A stretch of 64,000 nt of DNA from NCBI GenBank assembly GCA_029964075.1, contig CM057147.1, positions 20,605,513-20,669,512 on the forward strand, read 5' to 3'. Under the pieces are notes generated by a model. It had not been told where the DNA came from and did no database searches. It saw only the letters and a list, made by a program, of their open reading frames with translations. This document shows positions 41,901 through 53,870 of the stretch, one piece after another. This DNA is from Patiria pectinifera. Lineage: Eukaryota > Echinodermata > Asteroidea > Valvatida > Asterinidae. How positions within the stretch are numbered: the stretch's first letter is position 1; each line of letters begins with the position of its first letter. The translations under genes and the position numbers were made by a program.

Positions 41901-44900
41901 GACAATTCCTTGTTACATATTGTACAAGTAAGCATGACAAGACACAAAAGAAATAGTGTTTTTGCTACCGGGTAAGATGTGTTTTTATGATGTTACATTC
42001 TTTTATCTGGTCAATTCTGATCAATTTTAATTTGCAGTTAATTAAATTGTGTTGAAAAAAAAATTTGAAAACATTAAGCGCCCACATTTTATGGCGCACG
42101 AAAAACTTCACTGGGTACATTTGTATAGAAGTTCACTTGTTGAAACAATTTGTAGAGTTTGAAGTAAAAGGGCTCAACGTCTTGGTCATAACAGAATTTT
42201 TCACAAACATGAAAGCGTTACATGTACAAAAATGTATGCTTCAATCTGTAAAGTAGGTCAGAGAGACTGACGTTTTGATCATAACAGAATCTTTTGTCAA
42301 AGACGAAAGTATGTACCGGTACATGTATGTGTCAATTCGTCAATGAACATAGCAATAAATTTATTTAAAGGGAATGTACATCATTGGCTTTTGCCATGTT
42401 TGCTGTAATTTTCAGAAATGGAGTATTTGAGGGGTTAGTATAATAGATCAAATATTGTTACACTGACATGTTTGAAGTTTTATGTTCGAAAATGCTGGAA
42501 AACCAAAAAAACCAAAATTGTTTAAGTAGTCTGGTTCCCTGACTCCACTAAAGATGAAATGGATCAATTTATAGTTGCCAGAAAATTGTAAGGTAAGGGA
42601 ACCAGTCTAGCTGGCCTGCACCCGTTCATGAACCTGTAATCAATACCAAACAAAATTTGGACTGAAAAAAGGTAAATTTGGAGCAGTAGTTGAAATATAG
42701 TTAGGTTTTTCCAACGGTGGTCGGCCGACCACCGTTGGAAATGTATACAAAAATACCATTTTCTTGAAAATGACTTCACACCAGGTGCCATAATTTTACA
42801 GGATGCTTTAGACTCTCATTTACCAACATCCTAATAAGGCATGTATTTCTTAAAAACTTGGTAGTTTTATTTTTCGATGTTTGCAAATGTTGTATATTCC
42901 CTTTAATCCCATGCCAGTTTCGCAGACAGACCAGACAGAAAAGAAATAACCTTAAATGCTGACATTTGCTTCTCATTTTTTTTCCTCTTTTACTCTGCTC
43001 TCGGCTCACTTAATGGTCTCGTGTTGTGCAGACGTGCTGGTAGGTATGCTACTATAAAGTAATAACAATGCGCAAATCCTGACCCAAAGGGGTTTTGCGT
43101 GCGTTCATGTTCAGGAATTGGTTACAAATTACAGCATACTGGTACATGCACCGTATGTGTACAATGTAGCAGCCCCGTGCACATTGAGAAAGTAAAGATT
43201 GTGCCTACTTGCATTGATGCGAATGAGTTTTTTTTTGGTTAAGTTTAAAGGGGATCACAGTCTTTCCGAAATTCCCAGTGCCAGCTTGAAGATTTGAGTC
43301 CTCAACTAATTCTAAATTGTTAAATTCATCATTCTGTCTTTCTCAAATTCTTGAGGTTATTTTGGGGAAGCGTTTGACTCTTTTTATAGACAGGTACATG
43401 TTGGCCTACTTAAAAACGAATGAAATTATAACAAAATTGGGTTCGAAAAATTAATGTAAACTTTTTAGAAAGTGAGGTACATGTACATGTATAAATCCTC
43501 CTATTCCTAAGTTCTTTAACGAGGTCATTCACGTGTACAGGATGTTTAACCCCAACCCCCCAACTCCATCAAATTTATCACCCATTTTGGTGGATTTTGG
43601 GGAACTCGGTCCTTCAGGCCTGATAATTGGACTCAATTTTGATGGAGTATGATGGACTTAGGCAGGCCTGGAGGCCTGAAGCAAAGCATGTATTGGAAAA
43701 CGTGTGATAATTGGATTTTGGGGGACTTGGTCCATTACTTAGTAAGAGACAGTATGGAGTTAGGGTTAAAGGAGAGTTAAAGACTGTGTGCCTGGTAATG
43801 GTATGGCAGTATTTGAAAAAAGTCAGGTTTTTTTTCCCCAACAATGGTCAGCCAAAATACAAAATTTCTACTTTAAAAAAAAAGCGACAGCACACCAGGT
43901 GCCATGATTTCACAGGATGCCTGAAACTACTGGTACTGTATTATTCACTTACAGTCAAGTAAGGTACAATGTATTTCATAATAATTTGGTATTTGTTTTT
44001 GTTTTGATGTTTGCAAATGTTGTAAATTAGTTATTACCTTTAAGATGCAACCCCAATAGCATAGATCTCACATGAGGCTAATGAGTAGAAAGCCACTGAT
44101 GCATAACATCTTACAGTGCCCCAGAGTGATGACACACTGCCCCATAGTGAGAGGCGTGAGGCATCTGGGTGTTTGCCATTCAGGTGTGATCATTGCCGGT
44201 ACTCATCACCGAGGCTATAATTATACACGTCTCTAATGATCCCTGGGCTGCAATCGCTGCGGAGGATCTTGGCAAAGATTTGCTTGGATGAATAAGCCAA
44301 TTCGACATTTCACTCACTCATGTGCAAATTGTTGTGAACAATGCAATTTTTTTGGATAAACAAAACTCGTCACACTGTCCTTGTCCAATAGATAGCGAGC
44401 TTACAGCGTCAAGTGGGTTTGTTTAAATCCAAAACTCTGTCATTCATTGCTCACACGAGATGTTGATTCGATTTGCGCAATGGCTTTTTATGTCATCAGG
44501 GACTGTGCACAGTCGTTAAGTACTCCGCGTTTAGATACAAGTGTACAGTACTTGTACAATGTATAAAAAACCTATTCAATTTTTTCATTGGGTCTGTACA
44601 TGACGAATCAGACAGATTGCACACAAACCTATGTGGAAGTTAGCCAGTCAATTTTTTTGTCAATTGTTTCCTCGTTTATATAAATTGTGAGGCGTTCTTG
44701 CAAAATGAGACTCCATAGGTTTGATTACAATGTGTTTTGTTCCATTGGTCATCCGAATCCAGAATGCAATGCAAAATGTTGAAGGTACCGGTATAGTATG
44801 GACCATTTGCAGGTACCGGTACAATGTCCCAAAAGGAACCGACCAAATAATTGTTGAAAAAGCTTACTTGGTATAGTAACGACAATCAACTCCCTTTGAA

Positions 44901-47022
44901 ATTATTGCTGTCATGTTGAAGAAAATAATAAAAGGTAATTTACAAAGATGTGCCTAGTGACACATTTTTGGAATTTCCGTTTGTAGAACCTTGGACGAAT
45001 CCGTTAATGGGTACGAGCGTTGACATGGCACACGCGTGTGCGGTTACAATTATTTATTGGCTCAGTGTGTGACATCACGTAAATGTACCGTACCATACGG
45101 TACATGTACAATCGGTTGTTCTGAGAATCTTGTCCCAACTAGTGATTTCGAGAGGGTGCAATTAAAAATATCACTCGGCAAATTTTGAATTGAAATGGAG
45201 ATCCAGATTATTGTGTTTTCTCAAAATGTACTTCACAGAGGTAAAACTTTACTAATCGGGTTTGTTGTTAAGCTCCCGCCTTTAGACATGTTAGATTTTG
45301 AGCGCTTTTTGTTAGATTTTGAGCACTTTTTGTTGTTTTAAACTAAAAACAAAATGCACAAATGACATATGGCCCATTCTTCCTTTAAGAGGTTGACAAA
45401 GAATATTCCATTGCGTTAATAGCCAACGAACTGCAACTTGATGATGCGACACTCAGACATGTCAGATGGCCATTTATTAACTCAGACATCTAAGACGGGC
45501 AGGTTCATCTGTACTCTGCCGATACATTTCCTAGGTTTATTTGCATTCATTACAGCATGCAGGATTTATGATGCTTATATCACAGTGTCAACAGGTCTTG
45601 CAATTAGCGTCTTTCGCTGGTCAGTCCGTCAACATTCCTGAGTCCGTCATCGTATTCCCTCCAGAGCGTAGCGTACACATCCCCTAGCTATTTTCCAACT
45701 GGGTGAATATGATATTTAGTGGTGGGTTGTGAAAGGAGGGGAGGGGGAAAGTGGGGGGAGGGGTAGGAGCAGGAGGGAGGAGGGGTAGGGGCAGGAGGGA
45801 GGGGGTGCCGATCATGTGCTGTATTTTGGGGCAAGTCTTTGCACCATCAAGGAGTAAACCGGTAAATGGGTACTGGGCATCAGGGCTCACTTTTGTTGCT
45901 CTGTAACAGCATAATGTTGTGCTTACATATCTCTTTATCGTGCTAACAGCACTTGCCCAGAAATAAGTATGTATCCAAGCACATACATGTATGTACGGTT
46001 CAAGCAAAAGTTCCTTCCAAATCCCTGAAATAATGAATTGTCTGCTGTAGTTGACAGGGGTCTGTCTGTACAAAAGCAGAGCAGTGAAATGGGGGTGTAA
46101 TAGACTGGCAGCCCATCAAGGCAAACAGACAAGAATCTCAACCTCTTGAGCTGTTGAGGGATAACAGAAAGCTGTCATTTTGTGACAAGCAAAACTGAGA
46201 CAAAGTTTTGCCTGATGAAGCTACAGGGATATGTACCAGCATGTACATGTATGCTGGCTCCAGACACCTAACGTCACTGTCTGTCCGCAGGTTTAGACGT
46301 AATCAACTTTTGTCTCACATTAAATGTATTTTGCTCCTTGGTCAGGCAGTAGCAACTTCACACAATGTGGCCTGTTCTGACTTGCAATATCCACAGTCTA
46401 CTGGCAGGTTCTACATGTAAAACCCATTTCTCAACAGTGCTGTGTGATGCCTTTGACATGTTTGACATGGTTTTGTGTGTGTACACAGACCTCACATGTA
46501 CAGTGTACATGTAAATTTATGTTCACTGAAAACTAAGTTACGGTAATATAAAGCAAAACAATCAAATGCATGAACATCAATTCTTTAAATCATGAAGTTG
46601 GAAAAGAACAGACCTCTATTTAAAAAAGAAAAAGAAAAAAAGGACTTTACATCATGAAAAAAAACACAGTCTTGTTCCGTAGTTGTGGGGACTACACACG
46701 AGTTGTCCCATGGTACTATGTGGACCGAAGATGCTGTGGGACAGCAGAAAGTCCCCATAACTCGGTCCTAATTACCCTATCAATGAAAAACTTCCCCATG
46801 ACGCGGTGTTGGCTAATACTTGAAAATGAGGTGCCCACCCCCACCACTGTGGCTACTGTACATTTCCAGAATGTTTTGTTCATCCGTTTTCTATTTGTTT
46901 CTTTCGTCCAATTGCAGGTATTCCGAAGCTGAGATCACACGCAAGGTGGAGGCATTCCGCAAGATGCTGATGAGCAAAGAAGGAGTCAAAGATGACGATG
47001 ATGAGCCGCTGACAAAGTCACA
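38595..47022 (+). CDS. SRRM2: SRRM2-type spliceosome protein, cwf21 domain (first two exons, partial)
   Basis: Two coding exons give 113 complete codons that open with MYNGVGLNTARGSGTNGFVQ and contain RRPNQEILAHERKRQVELKC and GYSEAEITRKVEAFRKML. Human SRRM2 (SRm300) starts [20 protein letters not shown] and has RPNPDILDHERKRRVELRC at the same place. This is the cwf21 domain, known in yeast Cwc21 to contact Prp8 and Snu114 at the catalytic core of the spliceosome. The GYSE-EI pattern also resembles SRRM3, so the gene may represent the SRRM2/3 ancestor. The long Arg/Ser-rich body is not seen in this window and must lie further right. Confidence 0.93.
39587..39990. mobile_element. hAT-like element with TAGGGATGTGCAT end, copy 1
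   Basis: It begins TAGGGATGTGCATAGTACGG and contains ACCAGGTACCCGATTG and AACCCAACCCCAAAAT. The right end has GGTACCCGATCCCATAAT. The same sequence is present in reverse orientation at 55067-55480. Short inverted GGTACC-type ends suggest hAT; no clean target duplication was found. Confidence 0.55.
40527..41083. mobile_element. hAT-like element with GATAT-rich ends, duplication TTTTGAAA
   Basis: Inverted ends GAGCACCGTCGATAT and ATATCGACGGTGCT enclose subterminal arrays of CGATAT. TTTTGAAA lies at 40519-40526 and 41084-41091, an 8-bp duplication, though the right end carries seven extra bases (ACATGTA) between the terminal repeat and the duplication. It is in the 8-kb SRRM2 intron. Confidence 0.6.
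42369..42902. mobile_element. piggyBac-like miniature element, copy 2 (inverted), 28-bp palindrome
   Basis: TTAA (42365-42368) is followed by AGGGAATG; the other end is ATTCCCT followed by TTAA (42903-42906). It carries the same blocks as copy 1 in reverse order: CTGTAATTTTCAGAAATGG, TTACACTGAC, CACCAGGTGCC, GCAAATGTTG. The perfect 28-bp central palindrome is at 42711-42738. Confidence 0.75.
43827..44042. mobile_element. piggyBac-like miniature element, copy 3 (right half only)
   Basis: CCAACAATGGTCAGCC (half of the central palindrome), then CACCAGGTGCCATGATTTCA, GATGTTTGCAAATGTTG and the terminus TTATTACCT followed by TTAA. Same orientation as copy 2. The left half is absent or too diverged to recognise. 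Confidence 0.6.
44790..45390. repeat. Dispersed repeat family S, copy 1
   Basis: Blocks shared in order with 52020-52525: TTGTTGAAAAAGCTTA, GAAATTATTGCTGTCATG, GGAATTTCCGTTTGTAGAAC, CAGTGTGTGACATCACGTA, TTTTGAATTGAAATGGAGAT, TTAGATTTTGAGCACTTTTT. About 500 bp, non-coding. Confidence 0.7.
45731..45807 (+). repeat. Polypurine G-rich tract
   Basis: Almost uninterrupted purines for about 77 bases with at least ten runs of three or more G (GGAGGGGAGGGGG and similar). It could form G-quadruplex or triplex DNA; it lies about 1.1 kb before SRRM2 exon 2. Confidence 0.8.
46918..47022 (+). CDS. SRRM2: SRRM2 second coding exon
   Basis: The acceptor is TTTCGTCCAATTGCAG; G at 46918 completes the Gly codon of the previous exon. 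It encodes YSEAEITRKVEAFRKMLMSK then EGVKDDDDEPLTKS, the second half of the cwf21 domain and an acidic linker. The donor is CACAGTGAGT, leaving phase 2. The intron before it is 8.0 kb. Confidence 0.92.
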
Positions 47023-49690
47023 GTGAGTAATGCATGCCAAATTTGAAGTCTCACAAAAGCCAAATCGCTACTCAAACTCTGTGCATGTGCATAACAAGCT
47101 TTAACTTTGGTAGATGAATGAATGCACACAAATCTATGGGGGACGTGACAACTGAATCTGCATTCTGCAATTTTTTATGCAATCAAAAAGATGATAGAAA
47201 CATTCGTTCGCACAAAAGTTGGGCCATACAAAACACCTAAAAACACTTCACTGTCCAAACTGTTTGGAGTTTTTTTGCTTAATTCAGAATTACAGTTTCT
47301 TTAATTTTGCTGGTACCCGCTATGATTTTGAACCCATACTTGTACAAAGAAGTTTTTAACCCGAAAGGAAAATCGTCAAATCTTCATGTGCACGTGTGCA
47401 ATTGGAATGTACCGAACTGGCTTGTAATTCAGATTTTAAAACTCGTTTTCTTCAGCCTTCGAAGTCAAACTGAATTTCAGATTTGAATCTTTAAAACTGA
47501 GAATGGACCTGCATAACGTCCTGAACCTTTCTCTTTGAACCAGAATAGGCTCGTATAGTCAAAATGGACCTGTAAGCTTCATTTTTGGACAGTATAAAAC
47601 TCACAATGCCAAGTGAGTCCAGTCAGTTTGAGGACGATGGGCTGGCTCTTGTGGTCCAGCCCCCCAAAAAGAAGATTTATTCGTATGGAGGCAACGATGT
47701 GGAGAGAGGGGTTTGAAGTGGAGACGTGAGAGTCTGATAAGACCTGGCGATACTTTTGGCTCTTTTGGCTTTAACTTGTGCAGGTTACGGTATGTGTGGC
47801 TCATTCTATAAATTTGGGGTAAATCTGACATCGCATCTTTCTATAATTGTAATGCATTCCTCAATGCAGTCCTTCTCCAAGAGTGATTATGAATAGAAAT
47901 CTACCAACCCAACAAATAAACTACCAATGGAAGTCATTCTTAGTGATACTTTCTTGATGATACAATTTAGCAACGTACAAAGGTAACAGGGACATGGAGA
48001 ATGTCGTACATGTACTTTGGACCCTGAATTTATCAGATGATTCCTTTTGCGAAATCTGTTTCATTTTTTTGCACTGTTCCGAGACAATAATTTTTGGACA
48101 AATGTATGCACTATGCTCTGCAGAGCCTGTACATGTACCCTTTAAGTACCGGTAACAACAACGGATCCATTTGCCTAGAATTATCAGCTCTGCAGGTATT
48201 AGCCTGTAACGGTAACATTCAGCGGTAAGGGAGACGTGATGGACAACACGGTCAAGGAAAAAAGGTCAATCGCAGTTAACCCAATCTACCTTACTCTAGT
48301 TAAACCTTCCTCGCAGTTTCCCCTCAGAGTCGGAATTCCCCCTGTCACGCAGGTAATTTCCAGAATTTATTCGCGACGAAATAAGATTGGCCAAATATCA
48401 ATCCTGACAGAAGTTCACTGCTCCCGCGATAATTGATTTTGCCAGTAGCCGGCGGCCTGCTGAAGTCCACGCGCTGGGCGTCGGATTGCAGAAATCAAGC
48501 CCAGGACTGGTGAAATCCTAGGCCAAAATGGAAATCCTAGTCAGTGAGGTGTGTGTCAACTTGATGTATGAATTGAAATTACAAAAAAAAAAGATAATTT
48601 CTCCCTACTTGTGTTTTTTGGAATATAAGTACCTGGAACCAGAACAGTAAATGAGAAATGTGCTACTTGAAAATGCACTACAAGTATTGTACATGTATCC
48701 CTGGACAGTCATAAAAAGCCAAACTTGAGCCATCCAAACACACATGTAGTATAGCCCTGCAGTCATGAGTAATCCTTTTAAAGGACTCGCGCAGGGGATT
48801 CGTTAATTTAATCCTTGCCGTGCTTTAAAGGGCATACAGTGGAGTGTTTAAACCTAAATCCTAGACATGTCTATCACTTGGTGCACATGTACTCCTGTAA
48901 TATTGTACAATGTACAGTACAATGTACAATGTACCAGTATGTTCACCTCCTTTCGATATCACACAGACCGAGAAAATGCACATATGCCAAGTTCTTTGTA
49001 CCGTATTTAGCCAGTGTCTGAATCACTCGGCTGCGACTAGCAATAACACACAAGTCTATGGGGAAGTGGCTACAGCCGCTATAGCCAGTGGCTTTCATGC
49101 ACAGGTGCACGCGTGATTTCCAGCCGTAGCCGAGTGATCTAGACACGGCTTAATTAAACATACACATGAGCACTTAAAACAGAGAGGCTCTTTCCGGCAT
49201 TCAGAAGTTGTTTCTCTTCCCAACCATACCGTATTCATCCAACTTTAAAATTCAGTGTGGGCAATTGTGGACCGGTCAAGAGTCTACGCAGGCCAGTTTC
49301 CCGTCTCGTGCGTATCAATTAACACTCGCTAAATAATCTAAATTCAGAGGGTCCCGACTACAAGTAAATCACCATCTCCTTGCAAGCCCACGACTGAGTG
49401 GGTATTCAGTGCTCGTCCGCTGTTGAACACGATACTGACATGTTTACGGCTGGGGTGGCAAGCGGGTGTCGCTGTTTGGCACTTGATTTCGGAATTGCAT
49501 TTTTTTTGTTTGGTAAAAAGGAAACGAGGGATGCCATACACGTAGGGCACTTTGCTGGGTTTTGTCATGCATGCACTCAGTTCTGGAGTGGGGAATGGGA
49601 TGATATGGGGGGGGTACAGGAAGACTTGAATTTGGTGCACGTCGACAGCCTATCGCTGTGATATGAAAAGGCTGATTGATGAGTGGTGAT
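47023..49690. other. SRRM2 intron or flank, no exon recognised
   Basis: The next SRRM2 exon should encode the conserved stretch after the acidic linker, and nothing like it is visible. A protein-like reading of about 30 codons near 47607-47696 (SSQFEDDGLALVVQPPKKKI) has no acceptor that fits phase 2 and is not called. A short GTACAAT-rich tract lies at 48898-48940. Confidence 0.4.
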
Positions 49691-49922
49691 ACTTAGAGGT
49701 CTTCTGACAACAATTCAATCTCATCTGATGTAATGGCATGAATGCTATTGATGTTTAGAACAATTCAATCTCATCTGATGTAATGGCATGAATGCTATTT
49801 ATGTTTAGAACATTCAATCTCATCTGATATACATGTAATGGCATGAATGCTATTGATGTTGAGAACCTGTTCTCAACATCAATAGCATTCACGCCATTAT
49901 AACAGATGAGATTGAATTGTCA
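49690..49922. repeat. Foldback of about 53-bp tandem repeats
   Basis: Three direct copies of ATTCAATCTCATCTGATGTA followed by TGGCATGAATGCTATT are followed by one inverted copy starting GTTCTCAACATCAATAGCAT and ending in GAGATTGAATTGTCAGAAG. The outer pair CTTCTGACA...TGTCAGAAG closes the hairpin, so the whole 230 bp can fold on itself. Confidence 0.85.
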
Positions 49923-50160
49923 GAAGTCTGGATCTGTGGTGGAATATTCCAATGTTTAATATGGAAGATAATGTATACATGTCCATGACAGCCAATTAAC
50001 GATGATACCTAATTAATTATTCAGAGATATGATCCAAAACACTTTTGATTTGAAAAATGCATTTTCTGGTTTATTCACTGAGCTTCTAAAGTACAAAATG
50101 TTTTTGATTTGTAATGTCCGTGACGTTGGAATAACCTTTAACAGAATGCTTGGTACTGGT

Positions 50161-50332
50161 CAGGGGTGTGATATCTCAGCTTTAAAGCTGATTTCAGCTT
50201 TTTTTGTTTTGGATTTCAGCTTTTTTCCCTCACTTGTTGTGTACAAAAGTACAGGCGATTTCCAAAGTTCAGGTTTTTTACACCTTTTTCAGCTGTTTTC
50301 AGCTATTTTTATCAGTGGTCATCACAAACCTG
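50161..50332. repeat. Short CAGG-ended repeat family R, copy 2
   Basis: Begins CAGGGGTGTGATATCTCAGC and ends CATCACAAACCTG, the same as 33073-33245. ACTGGT flanks it on both sides and may be a 6-bp target duplication. Confidence 0.75.
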
Positions 50333-50908
50333 ACTGGTACAGGTACATGTACATGTACTGGTATGTCCTTGGGAGATGGGACAATGTACTGGTATTCTGT
50401 GCATGTACATGTACGTAGATACTTTATGCAAAAAAATGTGTGCGTGTAAGCAATCTGTTAAAATGAGATGAGTTGCAAACTGAGGGATAACCGAAAAGGA
50501 GACGTACATGTAGGCCAAAACATTTACGTTAAAATCACTGACTCCCAAATTGAAATCACTGTTTCTCCTCATCGCGCCGGCCAAATTAGAAGAAAAAAAA
50601 AAAAACCGGCCGGCGTGTACGTAAATCTGGTTGTCTAATGACCGCCGCACTTGACACCTTGCACTGGCCGCTAACGTCTCACTAGATGATGACTTGTAAC
50701 AGCCAGCGCAGCGGGGCGCAGGAGGATATTGGGTTCTGGAGTGTTGAGTGGAGTTTTTTTGCCAGGATCATTGGCAATGCAGATTTACGGAGGATGGCAT
50801 GTGCGGGAAATCAAAGTTTAATGAGAGCTCTTGGGACAGTTACGGGGTGTTTGCGGCAGAAAATTTACAGTTTGTACCGCTGGTGAGATTTTATGCTGTA
50901 ACTAACCT

Positions 50909-51190
50909 TTGGTGACACATGCTAAAGAAAACAACAAGAACATTCCCCAATTTGCTCCATGGTCTCTGGTTGTACTGTAACTGCATTCTTGATTCTTGAA
51001 TCCTGCAAACTATACCTAATCATCATGGAGAGGGGGGGGGGCATTGCATGCGGCGCCTCGCTTGTCGCTTGTTGTTGGCGTGACTGTGAGCGGGATTGGA
51101 GCTTCTGGCAAAATCAGATTTTATACCCGTTATTTGGTTTTGAAAGAAATTAGGATAACCTGATTGTGAAATCTTTGATTTCTCCCAGTA
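50909..51190 (+). repeat. Dispersed repeat family T, copy 1
   Basis: Shares with 58186-58535, in order: GCTAAAGAAAACAAC, GAACATTCCCCAATTT, TTGAATCCTGCAAACTA, GCATTGCATGCGGCGCCTCG, GCGTGACTGTGAGC, GGATAACCTGATTGTGAAAT. It lacks about 90 bp present in the other copy. Confidence 0.7.
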
Positions 51191-52019
51191 AAAGCCTTGT
51201 TTTTTTCCTTTAAATAACTCGTTGCATGTTTATCCATCTTCCGTTCCGAATACCGCCAAACTTTTGCTTGTATTCATGTAGATGTGCAAGTCGTCCGACA
51301 TGAACTGGTTAAACACTTAAAGAATGTGCCACTGATTTCCTGCACAGTCAGGACATGATTTTGAGGGATTTAGGGTTTCTGCAGTACGTCATTGTTAATA
51401 GTTACATGCCTGTACATGTATCAACAACTGTATAATATCCGGGCACAGTTGTGACGGATTAAGAGAGTTCAGGAGATATTCACTTTTGGAAGTGCCTGAC
51501 AATAAAACCGTTGGCGTCTCTTAAGTGTCTCGACGCTTTGCCGACGAAAGCAGATATCGTCGGCTCGTCTGCGCGCACCGGCGCTGGCAAATCCATAACA
51601 GCCACCCTCCTCAGCTAAAACTGGAGGACAGACATGTGTGACTGCATGCTCTGATGACTTCCAAGCAAAAAAAACCACGTAAATATTTAATTTATTATTC
51701 ACTTCTAGCGGGTCGGTCGTGATCGTAGCCAGCGGGATACTTCCTGACGGCCGGCTTATAATTGGGGCCAAATAAGAGAGCTGTGAAAACCCCAAGAAGG
51801 AGAAAACACAACACGCTCAATGACAATTCGGGTCAGTGATACGTGGCGATGCATTTCATTCTAATGATCTTGAAAATGATTCGATGAATAATTGACATAT
51901 TCCATTAAATACCAGGTGCCCGCGAAAGATGATTTACATATTTTTTTCAAGAGAGATGAAAGGGCTTTCAACCTGTACTACATATATTTGCTCGCATTTG
52001 ACATCTTAAAAGGTTGAGT

Positions 52020-52525
52020 AGATCATTTGCATATCTACCCAAAAAGCAACGGACCAAAATATTGTTAAAAGCTTAAGATAATAATGGCACTGAAGTCCCT
52101 GTGAAATTATTCCTTCTGGCATGCTGTTAGTACTTTGAACAAAACAGTAAAAGAAGATCATTTCGAATGATGTGTGAAGTGACAATTTTTTGAAATTTCC
52201 GTTGGCAGAATGGGTGCAAGTGCGTCGACACGACGCACACGTTGCTGTTATTGGCTAGGATCATTTGTTCAGTGTGTGACATCACGTACACGTGTAGCAG
52301 CAATCGGCTGAATGAGAATCATGTCCCGAATGCTGATTTCGGGATTGTTTCATGACTCGGCAGCTTTTGAATTGAAATCGATATCCCAGAATGTTGTGTT
52401 TTCTCGAAAGATACGGCATTCACAGAGCTAATGCTTCATCAGTTTTTCAACACCCCTCTAGATTTTGAGCACTTTTGCTTCTTCAAACGAAAAAAAAATG
52501 CACCAATTACAAAATGATCTGCTCT
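52020..52525. repeat. Dispersed repeat family S, copy 2
   Basis: Same block order and orientation as 44790-45390 (GAAATTTCCGTTGGCAGAAT, CAGTGTGTGACATCACGTAC, TTTTGAATTGAAATCGATAT, TAGATTTTGAGCACTTTTGC). Divergence by eye about 25%. Confidence 0.7.
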
Positions 52526-52550
52526 ACCTTTAACTTGGTGAAAGAGGAGG

Positions 52551-52960
52551 GTTTTTTTAATGGGCAAAACCAGCCAGAGCCTCAATTCTCCAATTTCATC
52601 CAGCCTCAGTTGGGGCCTGCTAACCTGGATCCTCCATTATCCTCCAGAGGCAAAATCCTGCTACATCCTCAATCCATCAAAATCCTCCAGTGCTTTGCAT
52701 TTAGCAAGTAACAGCCTGAATCCTCCAAAATCATTTTTTATTGCAAAACCAGCCAGAGCCTCAATCCTCCAATTTCAACCAGCATCAGTTGGGCCCTGCT
52801 AACCTGGATCCTCCATTATCCTCCAGAGGCAAAAACCTGTTACACCCTACACAATCCTGCAAAATCCCTACACAATCATGTTACAATCCTGCAAAATCCT
52901 CCAGTGCTTTGATCTTCAAAGGCCCCCAAATCCTTCAAAATCCTTCATAATGCAAAGATG
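52551..52960 (+). repeat. Tandem duplication (179-bp offset) built of AATCCTCC motifs
   Basis: CAAAACCAGCCAGAGCCTCA, CAGTTGGGGCCTGCTAACCT and GGATCCTCCATTATCCTCCA occur twice, 179 bp apart. Short AATCCTCC/AATCCTGC motifs are repeated within and after the copies. Confidence 0.88.
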
Positions 52961-53359
52961 ATTTTGGAGGAATTGGGAAGGTTTCAGTTAAGTGAAATCA
53001 ACCGATTTTGCTGAATGGCAGGCACGATGTGTGCCAACGTGATACATTGTACTTCACGTTTGCCTAATGCCGTGAATGCAGCTTACATGTACTACGTGTA
53101 TGCAAACATGTTTTCATATTTCAATTGAATATCAGCCAGCCCACATGTACAATGCACATGTAGCTTCCGCAAATCCTTGTTTTCTCTGTCAATAATCGTC
53201 CTCCCCTGTCCACTTCACATGTTGGTTGTAATTTAGATTTAATCACAGCTCGCCGCTTCCCTCCACTTGACACAAATTGATCTGAATCCCAGGCCCAGAA
53301 TTGTCACTAGTGATGCATGTACATGTACATAGTGAGCCTGATGTATCGTACTCACCAAC

Positions 53360-53388
53360 CTGTACCTGTACATGTACATGTACATGTC
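53360..53388 (+). repeat. ACATGTAC self-complementary microsatellite
   Basis: Consecutive GTACAT units, each fully self-complementary. Similar short tracts occur at 50340-50360, 55818-55840 and 56780-56845. Confidence 0.85.
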
Positions 53389-53459
53389 TGTATTTTTAAT
53401 TAATATTAGAAAATAGATCTGAGTTTAAGCAACCCCACATTATTAAAAGAATCCTCAGG

Positions 53460-53870
53460 GGTGTTATTTGTCAGGATTTGTTTGGTCAGAATTTGTCCTG
53501 TTTTCAGGATTTTATTTTCAGGCTTTTTCCTGATATGTATGTAGGTCTAAAGATTTTGTCAGAATTTTGTTGTCAGGATTTTTTCTTATTTCAGGATTTC
53601 GTTGTCAGGATTGTCACCGATTTCAGGTTTTATTGTCAGGATTTTCCAAATTTTAAGATTTTTCCTATTTTCATGATTTTTTGTAAGGATTTTTCCTGAT
53701 GTCAGAATCTTTTTTGGTCAGTATTTGTCCTGATTTCAAGATTTTCAGTCAGGATTTTTGACAGGAAGTTTCCTGATTTCAAACATTTTTGCCAAGATTT
53801 TCCCTGATTTCAGACATTTTTGTCAGGATTTTTTCTGATTTCAGTATTTTTAAAGAACCCCTTTTAAAAT
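53460..53870 (+). repeat. TCAGGATTTT minisatellite
   Basis: Irregular tandem copies of TCAGGATTTTT and CCTGATTTCAGGATTTT for about 400 bases. No coding sense; T-rich strand is +. Confidence 0.9.

Noticed and set aside
47601-47831. Possible SRRM2 exon or - strand gene around FEDDGLALVVQPPKKKIYSY
   Set aside because: No acceptor in the required phase 2, the frame stops soon after, and nothing matches the conserved SRRM2 continuation.
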